Made by a program: the position numbers and the translations under genes
Shown: positions 41,054 to 49,952 of the stretch, one piece after another
How positions within the stretch are numbered: the first letter of the stretch is position 1
Layout of the letters: every line of letters begins with the position of its first letter
Notes under the pieces: generated by a model
What the model was told of the DNA's origin: nothing
Seen by the model: only the letters and a program-made list of their open reading frames with translations
The model's database searches: none
Assembly: GCA_900542575.1 (NCBI GenBank)
Contig: UQOE01000008.1
Span: 9,355-73,354 of the forward strand
Direction: 5' to 3'
Origin: an uncultured Oscillospiraceae bacterium
Lineage (GTDB): Bacteria; Bacillota; Clostridia; Oscillospirales; Acutalibacteraceae
Length of the DNA: 64,000 nt

Positions 41054-43684
41054 ATGGAATGGACTGGACTCAATGAGCTCAGAGAGATGTATCTGAGTTT
41101 CTTCGAAAGCAAAGGCCATCTGCGCCTTCCGAGCTATTCGCTTGTTCCGCAGGGCGACAAGAGCCTTCTGCTCATCAACTCCGGCATGGCGCCGATGAAA
41201 AAATTTTTTACCGGGGAGGTCGAGCCGCCGCGCCACCGCGTCACCACCTGCCAGAAGTGCATCCGTACGCCTGACATCGACGAGGTCGGCCACACCGACC
41301 GTCACGGCACCTATTTTGAAATGCTCGGCAACTTCTCGTTCGGCGACTATTTTAAACACGAGGCCATTCCGTGGGCCTGGGAGTTTCTGACCGAGGTCCT
41401 GAAAATTCCGAAGGAGAAGCTTTACTGCTCCGTCTATCTCGACGACGATGAGGCCTATGACATCTGGACCAAAGAGATCGGCGTCCCGGAGGACCACATG
41501 GTCCGCCTCGGCAAGGAGGACAACTTCTGGGAGCACGGCGAAGGTCCCTGCGGCCCCTGCTCTGAGATCTACTATGACCGCGGCGAAGAGTACGGCTGTG
41601 GCAAACCCACCTGCGGCGTCGGCTGTGAGTGCGACCGCTACATGGAAATCTGGAACATCGTCTTCTCCCAGTTCGTCAACGACGGCAACGGCAACTATAC
41701 GCCCATGGCGCACCCGAATATTGATACCGGCATGGGCCTGGAGCGCCTTGCCTGTGTCATGCAGAACGTCGGCAACCTTTTTGAGGTCGATACCGTCCAG
41801 AACATTATGAAAAAGGTCTGCGACATTGCAGGCGTCAAATATCACATCGACGAGAAGACTGACATTTCGCTCCGTGTTGTCACGGACCATGTCCGTTCCG
41901 TCACGTTTATGATCGGCGACGGCATCCTGCCGTCCAACTCCGGGCGCGGCTATGTCCTGCGCCGTCTGCTCCGCCGTGCTGCCCGTCACGGCCGCATTCT
42001 CGGCATCGACCGCCCGTTCCTCACGGAAGTCGCAGAGGTCGTAATTCAGGAGAACGCCGGTCACTATGACAATCTGGTCGACAAGCACGACTTCATCATG
42101 AATGTCATCCGCTCCGAGGAAGAGAGCTTCAATAAGACCATCGACACCGGCTCCGAAGTGCTGGAAGATATGATTGCCGGCGCCAAATCCACCGTACTCT
42201 CCGGGGAGGATGCCTTTAAGCTGGCCGATACATTTGGCTTCCCTATTGAGCTCACCGAGGAAATTCTCGCCGAGCGCGGCATGACGGTCGACAAGGAAAA
42301 GTTCCGGAAACTGACCGAAGAGGCCCGCGCCCGCGCCAAGGCCGATGCCGCCCAGAAGGACGTAGCAGAGGCCTGGAAGGGAAAGGGAGACGTCACGAAG
42401 GACTTCCCGAAGACCGACTTCATCGGCTACACCGAGACCGAGGGCACTGCCAAAATTCTCGGCATCGTCAAGGACGGTGAGCTGGTTGATTCCGCCGATA
42501 TCGACGAAGAGGTTCTTCTGATTCTCGACCGCACTCCGTTCTATGCAGAGAGCGGCGGACAGGTCGGTGACACCGGCGTCATTGAGAACGGCGCGTTCTC
42601 CTTCGACGTCCAGGACACCGTCAAGAGCCCGTCCGGCGTCTGGATCCACGTCGGCTCTGCTTCGGCCGGCATGGTCAAAGTCGGCGAAGAGGTCAGCGCC
42701 AAAATTGACGTGGATCGCCGCCATGATATCATGCGCAACCATACGGCTGCCCATCTGCTGCAGGCAGCGCTCCGTGAGGTGCTCGGCACCCATGTTGAGC
42801 AGGCCGGCCAGCTGGTAGACCAGAACTATGTCCGTTTCGACTTTACCCATTTCTCCGCCATGACGGACGAGGAGCTCCGCAAAGTCGAGAACCGCGTCAA
42901 CGAGGTCATTCTCGAGAATATCCCGGTCGTCACCCGCGAAATGAAGAAAGAGGATGCCCAGAAGCTCGGCGCCATGATGCTGTTCGGTGAAAAATACGGC
43001 GACATTGTCCGCGTCGTCAGCGCAGGAGACTTTTCCGTTGAGTTCTGCGGCGGTACGCATGCAGATGCCACCGGCAAGCTCGGCCTGTTCAAAATTGTAT
43101 CGGAAAACTCGGTCGCAGCCGGCGTGCGCCGCATTGAGGCCGTCACCGGGCGCAATGTTCTGAAATATATCGACGGAAAGAACGCCGTCATCGCCAATAC
43201 GGCTGCCGCTCTCAAAGTCAGCAACGAAAATGAGCTCGCCGCCAAGGCGCAGCAGACTTATAACGAGCTGAAAGAAGCCGAAAAGACCATTCGGAAAATG
43301 AATGAGGAACGCGCCGCAATGGAGGCCAAAGAGATGCTCTCCGCCGGTGCCGAGATCGACGGCCTGAAGCTCGTCGTCTCCAAAGTCGATGCCGAGGGCA
43401 AAGCCGTCCGCGATCTGGCGGATAAAGCCAAAGAACAGGGCGACGATGTCATCGCGGTTCTCGCAGCGGTCAACGGCGGCAAAGCCACCTTCGCCTGTGC
43501 CTGCGGCAAGGACGCCATCGCCAAAGGCGCAAATGCCGGCAAAATTGTACGTGCGGTTGCCCAGATTGCCGGCGGCAACGGCGGCGGACGTCCGGACAGC
43601 GCTATGGCCGGCGGCAAGGATGTCTCCAAAGTTCCGGAGGCCCTGGAAGCCGTCGAGGGCATCGTCCGCGGAATGCTGAAATAA
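41054..43684 (+). CDS. alaS: Alanyl-tRNA synthetase
   Basis: An 876-residue class II synthetase. The N-terminal catalytic domain begins with the usual ELREMYLSFFESKGHLRLPS; the editing domain has HTAAHLLQAAL and FCGGTHADATG zinc ligands; the C-terminal DHHA1 domain ends GGGRPDSAMAGG. It charges tRNA-Ala and clears mischarged serine or glycine. The ATG at 41054 follows AAGGAG. Length is normal. Confidence 0.97.
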   Translation: MEWTGLNELREMYLSFFESKGHLRLPSYSLVPQGDKSLLLINSGMAPMKKFFTGEVEPPRHRVTTCQKCIRTPDIDEVGHTDRHGTYFEMLGNFSFGDYFKHEAIPWAWEFLTEVLKIPKEKLYCSVYLDDDEAYDIWTKEIGVPEDHMVRLGKEDNFWEHGEGPCGPCSEIYYDRGEEYGCGKPTCGVGCECDRYMEIWNIVFSQFVNDGNGNYTPMAHPNIDTGMGLERLACVMQNVGNLFEVDTVQNIMKKVCDIAGVKYHIDEKTDISLRVVTDHVRSVTFMIGDGILPSNSGRGYVLRRLLRRAARHGRILGIDRPFLTEVAEVVIQENAGHYDNLVDKHDFIMNVIRSEEESFNKTIDTGSEVLEDMIAGAKSTVLSGEDAFKLADTFGFPIELTEEILAERGMTVDKEKFRKLTEEARARAKADAAQKDVAEAWKGKGDVTKDFPKTDFIGYTETEGTAKILGIVKDGELVDSADIDEEVLLILDRTPFYAESGGQVGDTGVIENGAFSFDVQDTVKSPSGVWIHVGSASAGMVKVGEEVSAKIDVDRRHDIMRNHTAAHLLQAALREVLGTHVEQAGQLVDQNYVRFDFTHFSAMTDEELRKVENRVNEVILENIPVVTREMKKEDAQKLGAMMLFGEKYGDIVRVVSAGDFSVEFCGGTHADATGKLGLFKIVSENSVAAGVRRIEAVTGRNVLKYIDGKNAVIANTAAALKVSNENELAAKAQQTYNELKEAEKTIRKMNEERAAMEAKEMLSAGAEIDGLKLVVSKVDAEGKAVRDLADKAKEQGDDVIAVLAAVNGGKATFACACGKDAIAKGANAGKIVRAVAQIAGGNGGGRPDSAMAGGKDVSKVPEALEAVEGIVRGMLK

Positions 43685-43800
43685 CGAAAATCGTCTGCGG
43701 GGACAGTGAAAATGGGCCCGCCATTCCAGCCGTCCGCGGCGAATTTCAGACCTTTCGTTCCAAACGGAAGACATCCCACGGAAAAAGGAGGATAGTATCT

Positions 43801-44139
43801 ATGGACTGCCTTTTTTGTAAAATCGTTGCCGGGGAAGTTCCCAGCAATAAGGTGTATGAGGACGATCTCTGCTATGCATTCCGGGACATCAATCCCCAGG
43901 CGCCGACCCATATTCTGGTCGTCCCGAAGGAGCATATCGCCTCCGTCGACGACATCGATGAGACCAACAGCTCCGTCGTCGCCCACATTTTTGAGGTCAT
44001 CGCAAAACTTGCCAGAGAAGAGGGGCTCGACAAGGGCTACCGCGTCGTCTCCAACATCGGCGAACAGGGTCAGCAGAGCGTCAAACATCTGCACTTCCAC
44101 ATCATCGGCGGAAGAGACATGACCTGGCCTCCCGGCTAA
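43801..44139 (+). CDS. HIT-family nucleotide-binding protein (HINT type)
   Basis: A 112-residue protein starting MDCLFCKIVAGEVPS with the histidine triad HLHFHIIGG near the end. HINT proteins hydrolyse AMP-linked phosphoramidates such as AMP-lysine. CxxC near the start is a common zinc-type feature. The ATG has AAGGAGG. It has its own 116-base gap after alaS. Confidence 0.94.
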   Translation: MDCLFCKIVAGEVPSNKVYEDDLCYAFRDINPQAPTHILVVPKEHIASVDDIDETNSSVVAHIFEVIAKLAREEGLDKGYRVVSNIGEQGQQSVKHLHFHIIGGRDMTWPPG

Positions 44140-44164
44140 GCCGAATCCAATCCGAATCTTTTTC

Positions 44165-44199
44165 AGCAGTCCACTTCCAGCAAAGGGGGCTGCTTTTTT
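44165..44199 (+). terminator. Intrinsic terminator after the HIT gene
   Basis: AGCAGTCC (44165-44172) pairs with GGGGCTGCT (near 44186-44194) with G-T pairs, followed by six T. The comEC ATG starts in the last base of the run. Confidence 0.75.
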
Positions 44200-46385
44200 A
44201 TGGATCGACCGTTTTTCTATCTCGGCGGCGCCTACCTGTTCACCCTGGTGCTTCTGGCACTCTCCGGAACCGGCTTCTGCATTGCCCTTATGGTACTCGC
44301 AGCGGCGTGCTTTCTCCTGTTTGCGGTTTTTAACCGGAAACATCGGAACACCCTGTTTCTGGCCGTCTTTGTCCTCTGTCTTCTGGCCTGTTCCCGCTGG
44401 CTGGTGGGCATTTATACAGAATACCGTCCTGCCATGGCAATATCCGGCCGGGAGATGCATGTGGAGGGCTATGTGGAACAGCTGTGCCCGGACTCGGAGT
44501 CGGGGGCACACCGCTGCGTGATTCGTGTCGTAAATCGCGACGGGGAAAGGCCGCGGAAGCTGCGGATCCGCTTCTCTTCCAGACGAATCCGGCCGGAGGA
44601 AGGGGACTATCTGAGCTTTACCGGCCGCCTCTACACCCTGGGATCCGGTGACCCGGGCCGTATGCGCTATTTTCAGTCCCAGCGGATGTATCTGGGTGCT
44701 TATTCCTATGGCAATGTCAAAGTTACGCCGCTGGAACGCAGTCCGCTCTCCGGTGCCCGGACGGCACTTCTGCGCGGCACACGTATGTTTTCGAAGCTTC
44801 GGCGAAAAATTCATCACCTGTGCAGAGTATGCTCGGAGACCCCTACAGCGGACTTCTGGTTGGCATGCTTCTCGGGGACCGGGGCGGTATGGACGAGACG
44901 CTGCGCGGACAGCTGAGGACAGCGGGCATTCTGCATCTGTTTGCCGTTTCCGGGTTTCACTGTGCTCTCTGGACCATGGCCCTCTGGCGCCTCCTCGCCC
45001 GGGCCGGCGTCGGGCGGCGCCCTTCCTGCGTTGCCTGTATGCTGTTCCTGCTGTTTTTCTCCGGGCTGACCGGGTTCTCCCGGTCCTGCATCCGTGCGGC
45101 GGTCATGCTCTCTCTGCTGTTTTTGGGCCGGATGCTCATGCGGCACCCCGATGCGAAAAACTCGCTCGGGCTCGCTGTCTTCCTGCTCGCGCTTCCGAAC
45201 CCGTTTGCCGGGGCAGACCCGGGACTGCTGCTCTCGGCCTCAGCCACCCTGGGCATCCTGGAGCTTGCCGGCCCCCTTCAGAGCCTGCGGAGCCCACTTT
45301 TTTCCCGCCTGCCGTATCCCATTCGACGGAGCATGGAACGAGTGCTTCCTCCGTTGGAACTCTCTGCTGCCGCAGGCATCTTTACACTGCCTGTACTGGT
45401 GCTCACGTTCGGCGGCATCTCGCTGGCCGCTCCATTGACGAATCTGCTGGTGTCGCCCTCCGCCTCGCTTTCCATTCTTCTGACGGGAATCGGCTCTCTG
45501 TGTCATTCTCTGCCGGTTCTGCGCCTGCTTTCCCGCTGGTGCTTTTTCCTGTCCGGCCTCAGTATCCGCTATTTGCTAGCCGTCTGCCGCTTTTTCTCAC
45601 GCAGGCGATTCTCTTATGTCGACCTCAGCGGCCGCTGGTTCCTGTTTGCCCTGGCTCTGGTCCTGCTTCTTCTGGCCGGGGCCATCCTGCTGTCTTACGG
45701 AGCGGAATCCGATCGGGAGCTCCGTCTCAGCGCAGGGCTGCTCAGCGGCATCCTTCTTTTGACATCGGTGTTTTCATGGCAGCTTCTGCATCGGAACGAG
45801 GTATCGGTGGATTTCCCGGCCGTCGGAAACGGAACCTGCGCGGTTGTCTGCTACGACGGCGGTGCGGCGGTCATCGGCTGCGGCGGGGACTACCGGACCG
45901 CCGGCGCTGTATCGGATATCCTGGAGCGGCAGCGCGCTGCCTGCGTTACGGCGGTGCTGGTTCCGCGGGCGGCATCGACTGAGTCCGCTGCACTGCAGGA
46001 TCTGACGGAAGCAGTGCATCCGGACCAGATTTTTGGTCCCAAACGGCTCTGCGGAGCGGAGGTCACTCTTTTTCCGGGAGTGTCTGTCTGCTGCAGAAGA
46101 CTGTCCGCGCTGCTGACGGTGCAGGGAATGCGAATTCAAATCTGCTTTCGGCCCGGACCGGCCGATCCCGCGGCCGATCTCGTCTACGTCCGCGGAGCGA
46201 CAGTGCCGCGGAGAGGCCAGCTGACTGTGGTCTCGGCCGAGGAGGAGCGCATCCTGCCGGACGGCGTCATTCCGACGGCACCCTGCGGCATCTCTGTCCT
46301 GTGCCGGAAAGGGAAGTTTCGAATCCGGCGGAACGGTTTGCAAAATGGGGCGGAATTGCTAAAATGGACCCGAATAACTGAATGA
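44200..46385 (+). pseudogene. comEC: ComEC/Rec2 competence channel protein, frameshifted
   Basis: Two plus-strand frames share one gene. Residues of the first (44200 to about 44790) give two or three membrane helices and the DUF4131 domain; reading then moves by one base near 44780-44815. The second frame continues with LLVGMLLGDRGGM, the competence motif HLFAVSGFHCALW and many membrane helices, to a stop at 46385. The C-terminal domain has the place of a metallo-beta-lactamase fold but no HxHxDH motif (VPRAASTESAAL stands there). As sequenced it cannot make intact ComEC; a sequence error is possible. Confidence 0.75.
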
Positions 46386-46401
46386 GAGGGGGACGACCGC
46401 A

Positions 46402-47415
46402 GTGGCCGATCTCAAAAAAATAGTTCATACCGTAAAGTTTGACGGAAACGGGGCGGGCAAGCCCCAGGTGCAGCTTGTCCCGGGCGGAAAGGAGCACGCG
46501 CTCCGCAACAATCCGTTTGACCGGCCCGGCTTTGTCTTCCGGGGCTGGAACACCAGAGCGGACGGCAAGGGAAAAGGACTGGATAACCGTGCCATGGTAG
46601 CAGGGGACAGCGACGTACAGCTTTTTGCGCAGTGGCAGCGGGAATTTTTCGGGAAACCGTATCAGGCTAAGAAAATCCTGACCATGGAGCCCGCCCAGAA
46701 GCCGGAGCTGTTTGTCAGTGCACAGGGCTTCTGCATGGCAAATCTCCACGGGAAGGCCTGCGCCGCCTGCTGCTTTATCCGCAATACGAAGAAATACGCG
46801 GCGGGGGACGAGAGCGACTACGCCTCTTCCGTGGTGCTGTATGAGGTGAAATCGGGCAAACGGATAGCCGCTGCCAACAATCTGCCCATTGACCATGCCA
46901 ATGCCATGATCTACGATCCTGACAAGGCGCGGTTCTATATCTGCAGCCTCGGGTCCGCGACGAAGCCGGGCTATATTTTCGAACTCGACGGAAAAATGAA
47001 GGTCACGGGAAAAATTCTCCCGAAGGGCGGCGGACACATTGGTGCACTGGCCCTGGTCAAAGACGGCTATCTCGGCCTTCGGCCGGTGGGCCATGGCAAG
47101 TACGTTCTGGTCAATATGGATCGGAACTGGAAGGTGCTGAGTCAGACCGATATCCTCCAGGGCTATGAGGCCGACTATATTTCACAGGGCATTGCGGCAG
47201 ACGACAGGTATGTCTACAACATTGCGGCTGATTTCGAGGACGATCACTGGGACCGCCATCAGCGCATGCACATCTATACCCGAGACGGAAAGCTGGCGGG
47301 TATGCAGACCATTCCGGTTCCCTACGAAGTGGAGGATGCGGAATTTTTCGGCGGGAAGATGTATGTCAACACCAACCGCCAGAAATCGTGCGAAATCTAC
47401 CGTATTATGTTATAA
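46402..47415 (+). CDS. InlB-repeat protein with beta-propeller-like body, no signal peptide
   Basis: A 337-residue protein from a GTG at 46402 behind GAGGGGGA. Residues 9-70 form one InlB B-repeat (VKFDGNGAG, FRGWNTRADGKG, LFAQW), a fold normally found outside the cell. The rest (about 85-337) has repeated short strand units (YDPDKARFYICSLGS, LVKDGYLGLRP, IAADDRYVYNIAA) like a six-bladed propeller. There is no signal peptide, membrane helix or LPXTG anchor. Function unknown; it lies between comEC and cls. Confidence 0.72.
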   Translation: MADLKKIVHTVKFDGNGAGKPQVQLVPGGKEHALRNNPFDRPGFVFRGWNTRADGKGKGLDNRAMVAGDSDVQLFAQWQREFFGKPYQAKKILTMEPAQKPELFVSAQGFCMANLHGKACAACCFIRNTKKYAAGDESDYASSVVLYEVKSGKRIAAANNLPIDHANAMIYDPDKARFYICSLGSATKPGYIFELDGKMKVTGKILPKGGGHIGALALVKDGYLGLRPVGHGKYVLVNMDRNWKVLSQTDILQGYEADYISQGIAADDRYVYNIAADFEDDHWDRHQRMHIYTRDGKLAGMQTIPVPYEVEDAEFFGGKMYVNTNRQKSCEIYRIML

Positions 47416-47460
47416 TTTCTGGTTATAAGTGACCGCACAGCAGGAGAGGGGGCAGCGTCT

Positions 47461-48897
47461 GTGAATCCATATCTGATTCGGCGCATCGTCCGTCTCTGTC
47501 TCTCCGTGGGGCTCATCCTGTTTGTTATCTTCCGGGGGCACAAGCGCAGCTCTGCCATTACCGTTTTCTGGTGCCTGGTTTTTGCACTGAACCCCTATGT
47601 GGGGCTCGTGCTCTATCTGATTTTCGGCAGCACTACGCCCATCCGGCTGGCGGCGCGTCGACATCGGATCCGCCTCTATGAACGCGGCTACCGCATGCTC
47701 TATGACCGGGTTGCGGACCGGCCGATGGGCCTGATGGACGGTGAGCTTTCCCCTATGGCGGAATCTCTGGCCAAATTCAACTACAACTACTGCCACGCCC
47801 CCATATCACGCTATGGGAGCCAGCATATCTATACGGACGGCGCCTCGCATTACCGTCAGCTGTTTGAGGATATTGAGCGTGCAGAAGAGACCGTCCACGT
47901 GCTCTTCTACGAGGTGGAGAACGACTACGTCGGGAAAGAATTTATGGACATGCTCGCCGATAAGGCGAAAGAGGGCGTCGAGGTCCTCTTTATGACCGAT
48001 GCCATGACCGGCCGCTGGCACGTCGCCAAATTTGCCAGGCGGCTTCGAAAAAACGGAGGGAAAGTCCGACTGGTCCGCATGAATCTGACCCATTTCCGAA
48101 ACCACCGGAAAATCGTCGTGGTCGACCACCGCATCGCCTGGATCGGCGGCATGAATATCGGAAAGCGTTTTCAGAATGAGGACAAAGTGAAGACCCCCTG
48201 GCGTGACACCCAAATCCGTCTCACCGGCGACGCGGCTGACGAGCTGGATGCCTGCTTCTTCATCGACTGGTTCTGCAATATCCCCATCTCCTGGCTGGAA
48301 CAGGCGGACCGCTCTGCGGAGCATCTCCTGGCCCACCTGCCGGAGGAGGGGGACAAGCCCTGCCAGTTTATCACCGGGGGCCCGGCTTCGACCCACGAGA
48401 CGGTCAAAATGACCTATCTCTCCATGATTACCGCCGCCCGCTCGTCCATCCAAATTCAGTCGCCCTACTTCATTCCGGACGAGAGTATCTTCGACGCGCT
48501 GCGCTGCGCCGCCGCATCCGGTGTCCGGGTGGAAATCATGGTCCCCGGCGTCCCGCCGAACGCATTTCTGGAGGCGGCCAACCGCTATTACTGCGGGCGG
48601 ATCATGCTCTGCGGCGCCCATGTCTACCGGTATCACGGATATCTCCATGCGAAGACCATGACCGTGGACGGCGAGGCCTGCGCCATCGGATCCGCCAACA
48701 TGGATTACCGCAGTCTGTTTCTCGACGATGAGATAACCGGCGTCTTTTACGGGGCTGAGGTCCCGGAGGCCTATACGCAGCAGTTCGCCGAGGACCGGAG
48801 GCACTGCACTGAGGCCGATTCACAGGAGTTTTCACACCGAACCCGGGGCGAACGCCTGAAACAGGCGTTCTGCCGCGTCTTTGAATATCTTTACTGA
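47461..48897 (+). CDS. cls: Cardiolipin synthase (phospholipase D type)
   Basis: A 478-residue membrane enzyme. Two N-terminal helices (about 10-55, VFWCLVFALNPYVGLVLYLIFG) precede two HKD catalytic motifs: HRKIVVVD with GGMNIG, and HAKTMTVD with SANMDYRS. It condenses two phosphatidylglycerols into cardiolipin. It starts with GTG after GAGAGGGGG. The length agrees with Bacillus ClsA-like enzymes. Confidence 0.93.
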   Translation: MNPYLIRRIVRLCLSVGLILFVIFRGHKRSSAITVFWCLVFALNPYVGLVLYLIFGSTTPIRLAARRHRIRLYERGYRMLYDRVADRPMGLMDGELSPMAESLAKFNYNYCHAPISRYGSQHIYTDGASHYRQLFEDIERAEETVHVLFYEVENDYVGKEFMDMLADKAKEGVEVLFMTDAMTGRWHVAKFARRLRKNGGKVRLVRMNLTHFRNHRKIVVVDHRIAWIGGMNIGKRFQNEDKVKTPWRDTQIRLTGDAADELDACFFIDWFCNIPISWLEQADRSAEHLLAHLPEEGDKPCQFITGGPASTHETVKMTYLSMITAARSSIQIQSPYFIPDESIFDALRCAAASGVRVEIMVPGVPPNAFLEAANRYYCGRIMLCGAHVYRYHGYLHAKTMTVDGEACAIGSANMDYRSLFLDDEITGVFYGAEVPEAYTQQFAEDRRHCTEADSQEFSHRTRGERLKQAFCRVFEYLY

Positions 48898-48911
48898 GGA
48901 GGTGAGACGGC

Positions 48912-49952
48912 TTGAAACTGCAGGAAAAAACACTTTGGAAAAATATCAAAAGCGGCGAGTTTCTGCCGGTCTACCTGCTCACCGGGTCGGAGAACTACCT
49001 GAAGCAGAAATATGCCTCTCTCCTGGTGGAGAAGGCAGTCCCGAAGGGCATGGAGGCATTCAATGTTCACCGCCTGAACGGTGACACCATGACGATGGAC
49101 GATCTTGTTACCGCCGTTCAGGCGCTGCCCGCCATGAGCCCGCGCACCTGCGTCCTGGTTCATGACCTGGACATCGCCGGTCTGAAGGACGCCGACAAGG
49201 ACATCCTCCTCGATCTCTGTGAAAACCCCTATGACACCTGCACGCTGATCCTATGGCAGGATACCAAAGGATTTCCGCGGAATACCAAAAAGATGAAGGC
49301 GCTCTATCAGGCCATCGACCGCAGCGGTGCCGTGGTGGAACTCAACCAGCGTGCCCGGCCCGATCTGATCCGTTTCCTTTCCGGCACATTTCAGAAAAAC
49401 GGCTGTTCCATCGACCGCCCGACCGCAGAGTATCTAATTGACTGCGTCGGCGAAGATATGAGTGCACTGACCAATGAGGCGGAAAAACTCAGCAGCTATG
49501 CGGACGGCAAAGTCACCAAAGCCGATGTCGATGCGGTCTGCGTCAAATCTCTCGAGGCGACCGCCTTTCAGATGGTCGATGCTCTGATGGCACGCAATTA
49601 CGACCGGGTCTTTGAGACCATTGCCATCCTGTTTGAGCAGCGGGTGGAGCCGATGATGATCTTAGGCGCTCTGATCAGCACCTACTCTGACATCTACCGC
49701 GTCAAAGTGGTGGTAAACGCCGGCGGTCAGCCGAACGACCTGAAAAAAGATTTCCCCCAGGCCTACCGCAGCGACTTCAAGCTGCGCAATGCAGCCCGCC
49801 GCAGCAAGAACTTCTCGGTCCGGGCGCTCCGCCGATCCCTGGAAATCCTGGCCGGCGCCGATACGGCGCTGAAGAGCACTTCCCAGGATCCGCGCACGGT
49901 TTTTGAAAAACTCATGATTGAGCTCGGCATGGCGCGCAAGGGGAGGGCATGA
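48912..49952 (+). CDS. holA: DNA polymerase III subunit delta
   Basis: A 346-residue clamp-loader subunit. PVYLLTGSENYLKQKY begins the family fold, followed by the AAA-like domain I-II and the C-terminal domain III (LRRSLEILAGADTALKS). The start is TTG at 48912, fixed by GAGGAGGTG eight bases upstream. It opens the sliding clamp on DNA. It overlaps the next gene by four bases. Confidence 0.93.
   Translation: MKLQEKTLWKNIKSGEFLPVYLLTGSENYLKQKYASLLVEKAVPKGMEAFNVHRLNGDTMTMDDLVTAVQALPAMSPRTCVLVHDLDIAGLKDADKDILLDLCENPYDTCTLILWQDTKGFPRNTKKMKALYQAIDRSGAVVELNQRARPDLIRFLSGTFQKNGCSIDRPTAEYLIDCVGEDMSALTNEAEKLSSYADGKVTKADVDAVCVKSLEATAFQMVDALMARNYDRVFETIAILFEQRVEPMMILGALISTYSDIYRVKVVVNAGGQPNDLKKDFPQAYRSDFKLRNAARRSKNFSVRALRRSLEILAGADTALKSTSQDPRTVFEKLMIELGMARKGRA

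Noticed and set aside
40454..43774. A 1106-codon minus-strand open frame opposite alaS
   Set aside because: Almost all of it is the antisense shadow of alaS in a GC-rich gene. Only its last part (40454-40850) has a signal peptide and coding character, and that part is reported separately.
44648..45982. A 444-codon plus-strand frame inside comEC
   Set aside because: It is rich in Arg/Pro/Ser with no membrane helices, typical of an out-of-frame reading of a GC-rich membrane gene.
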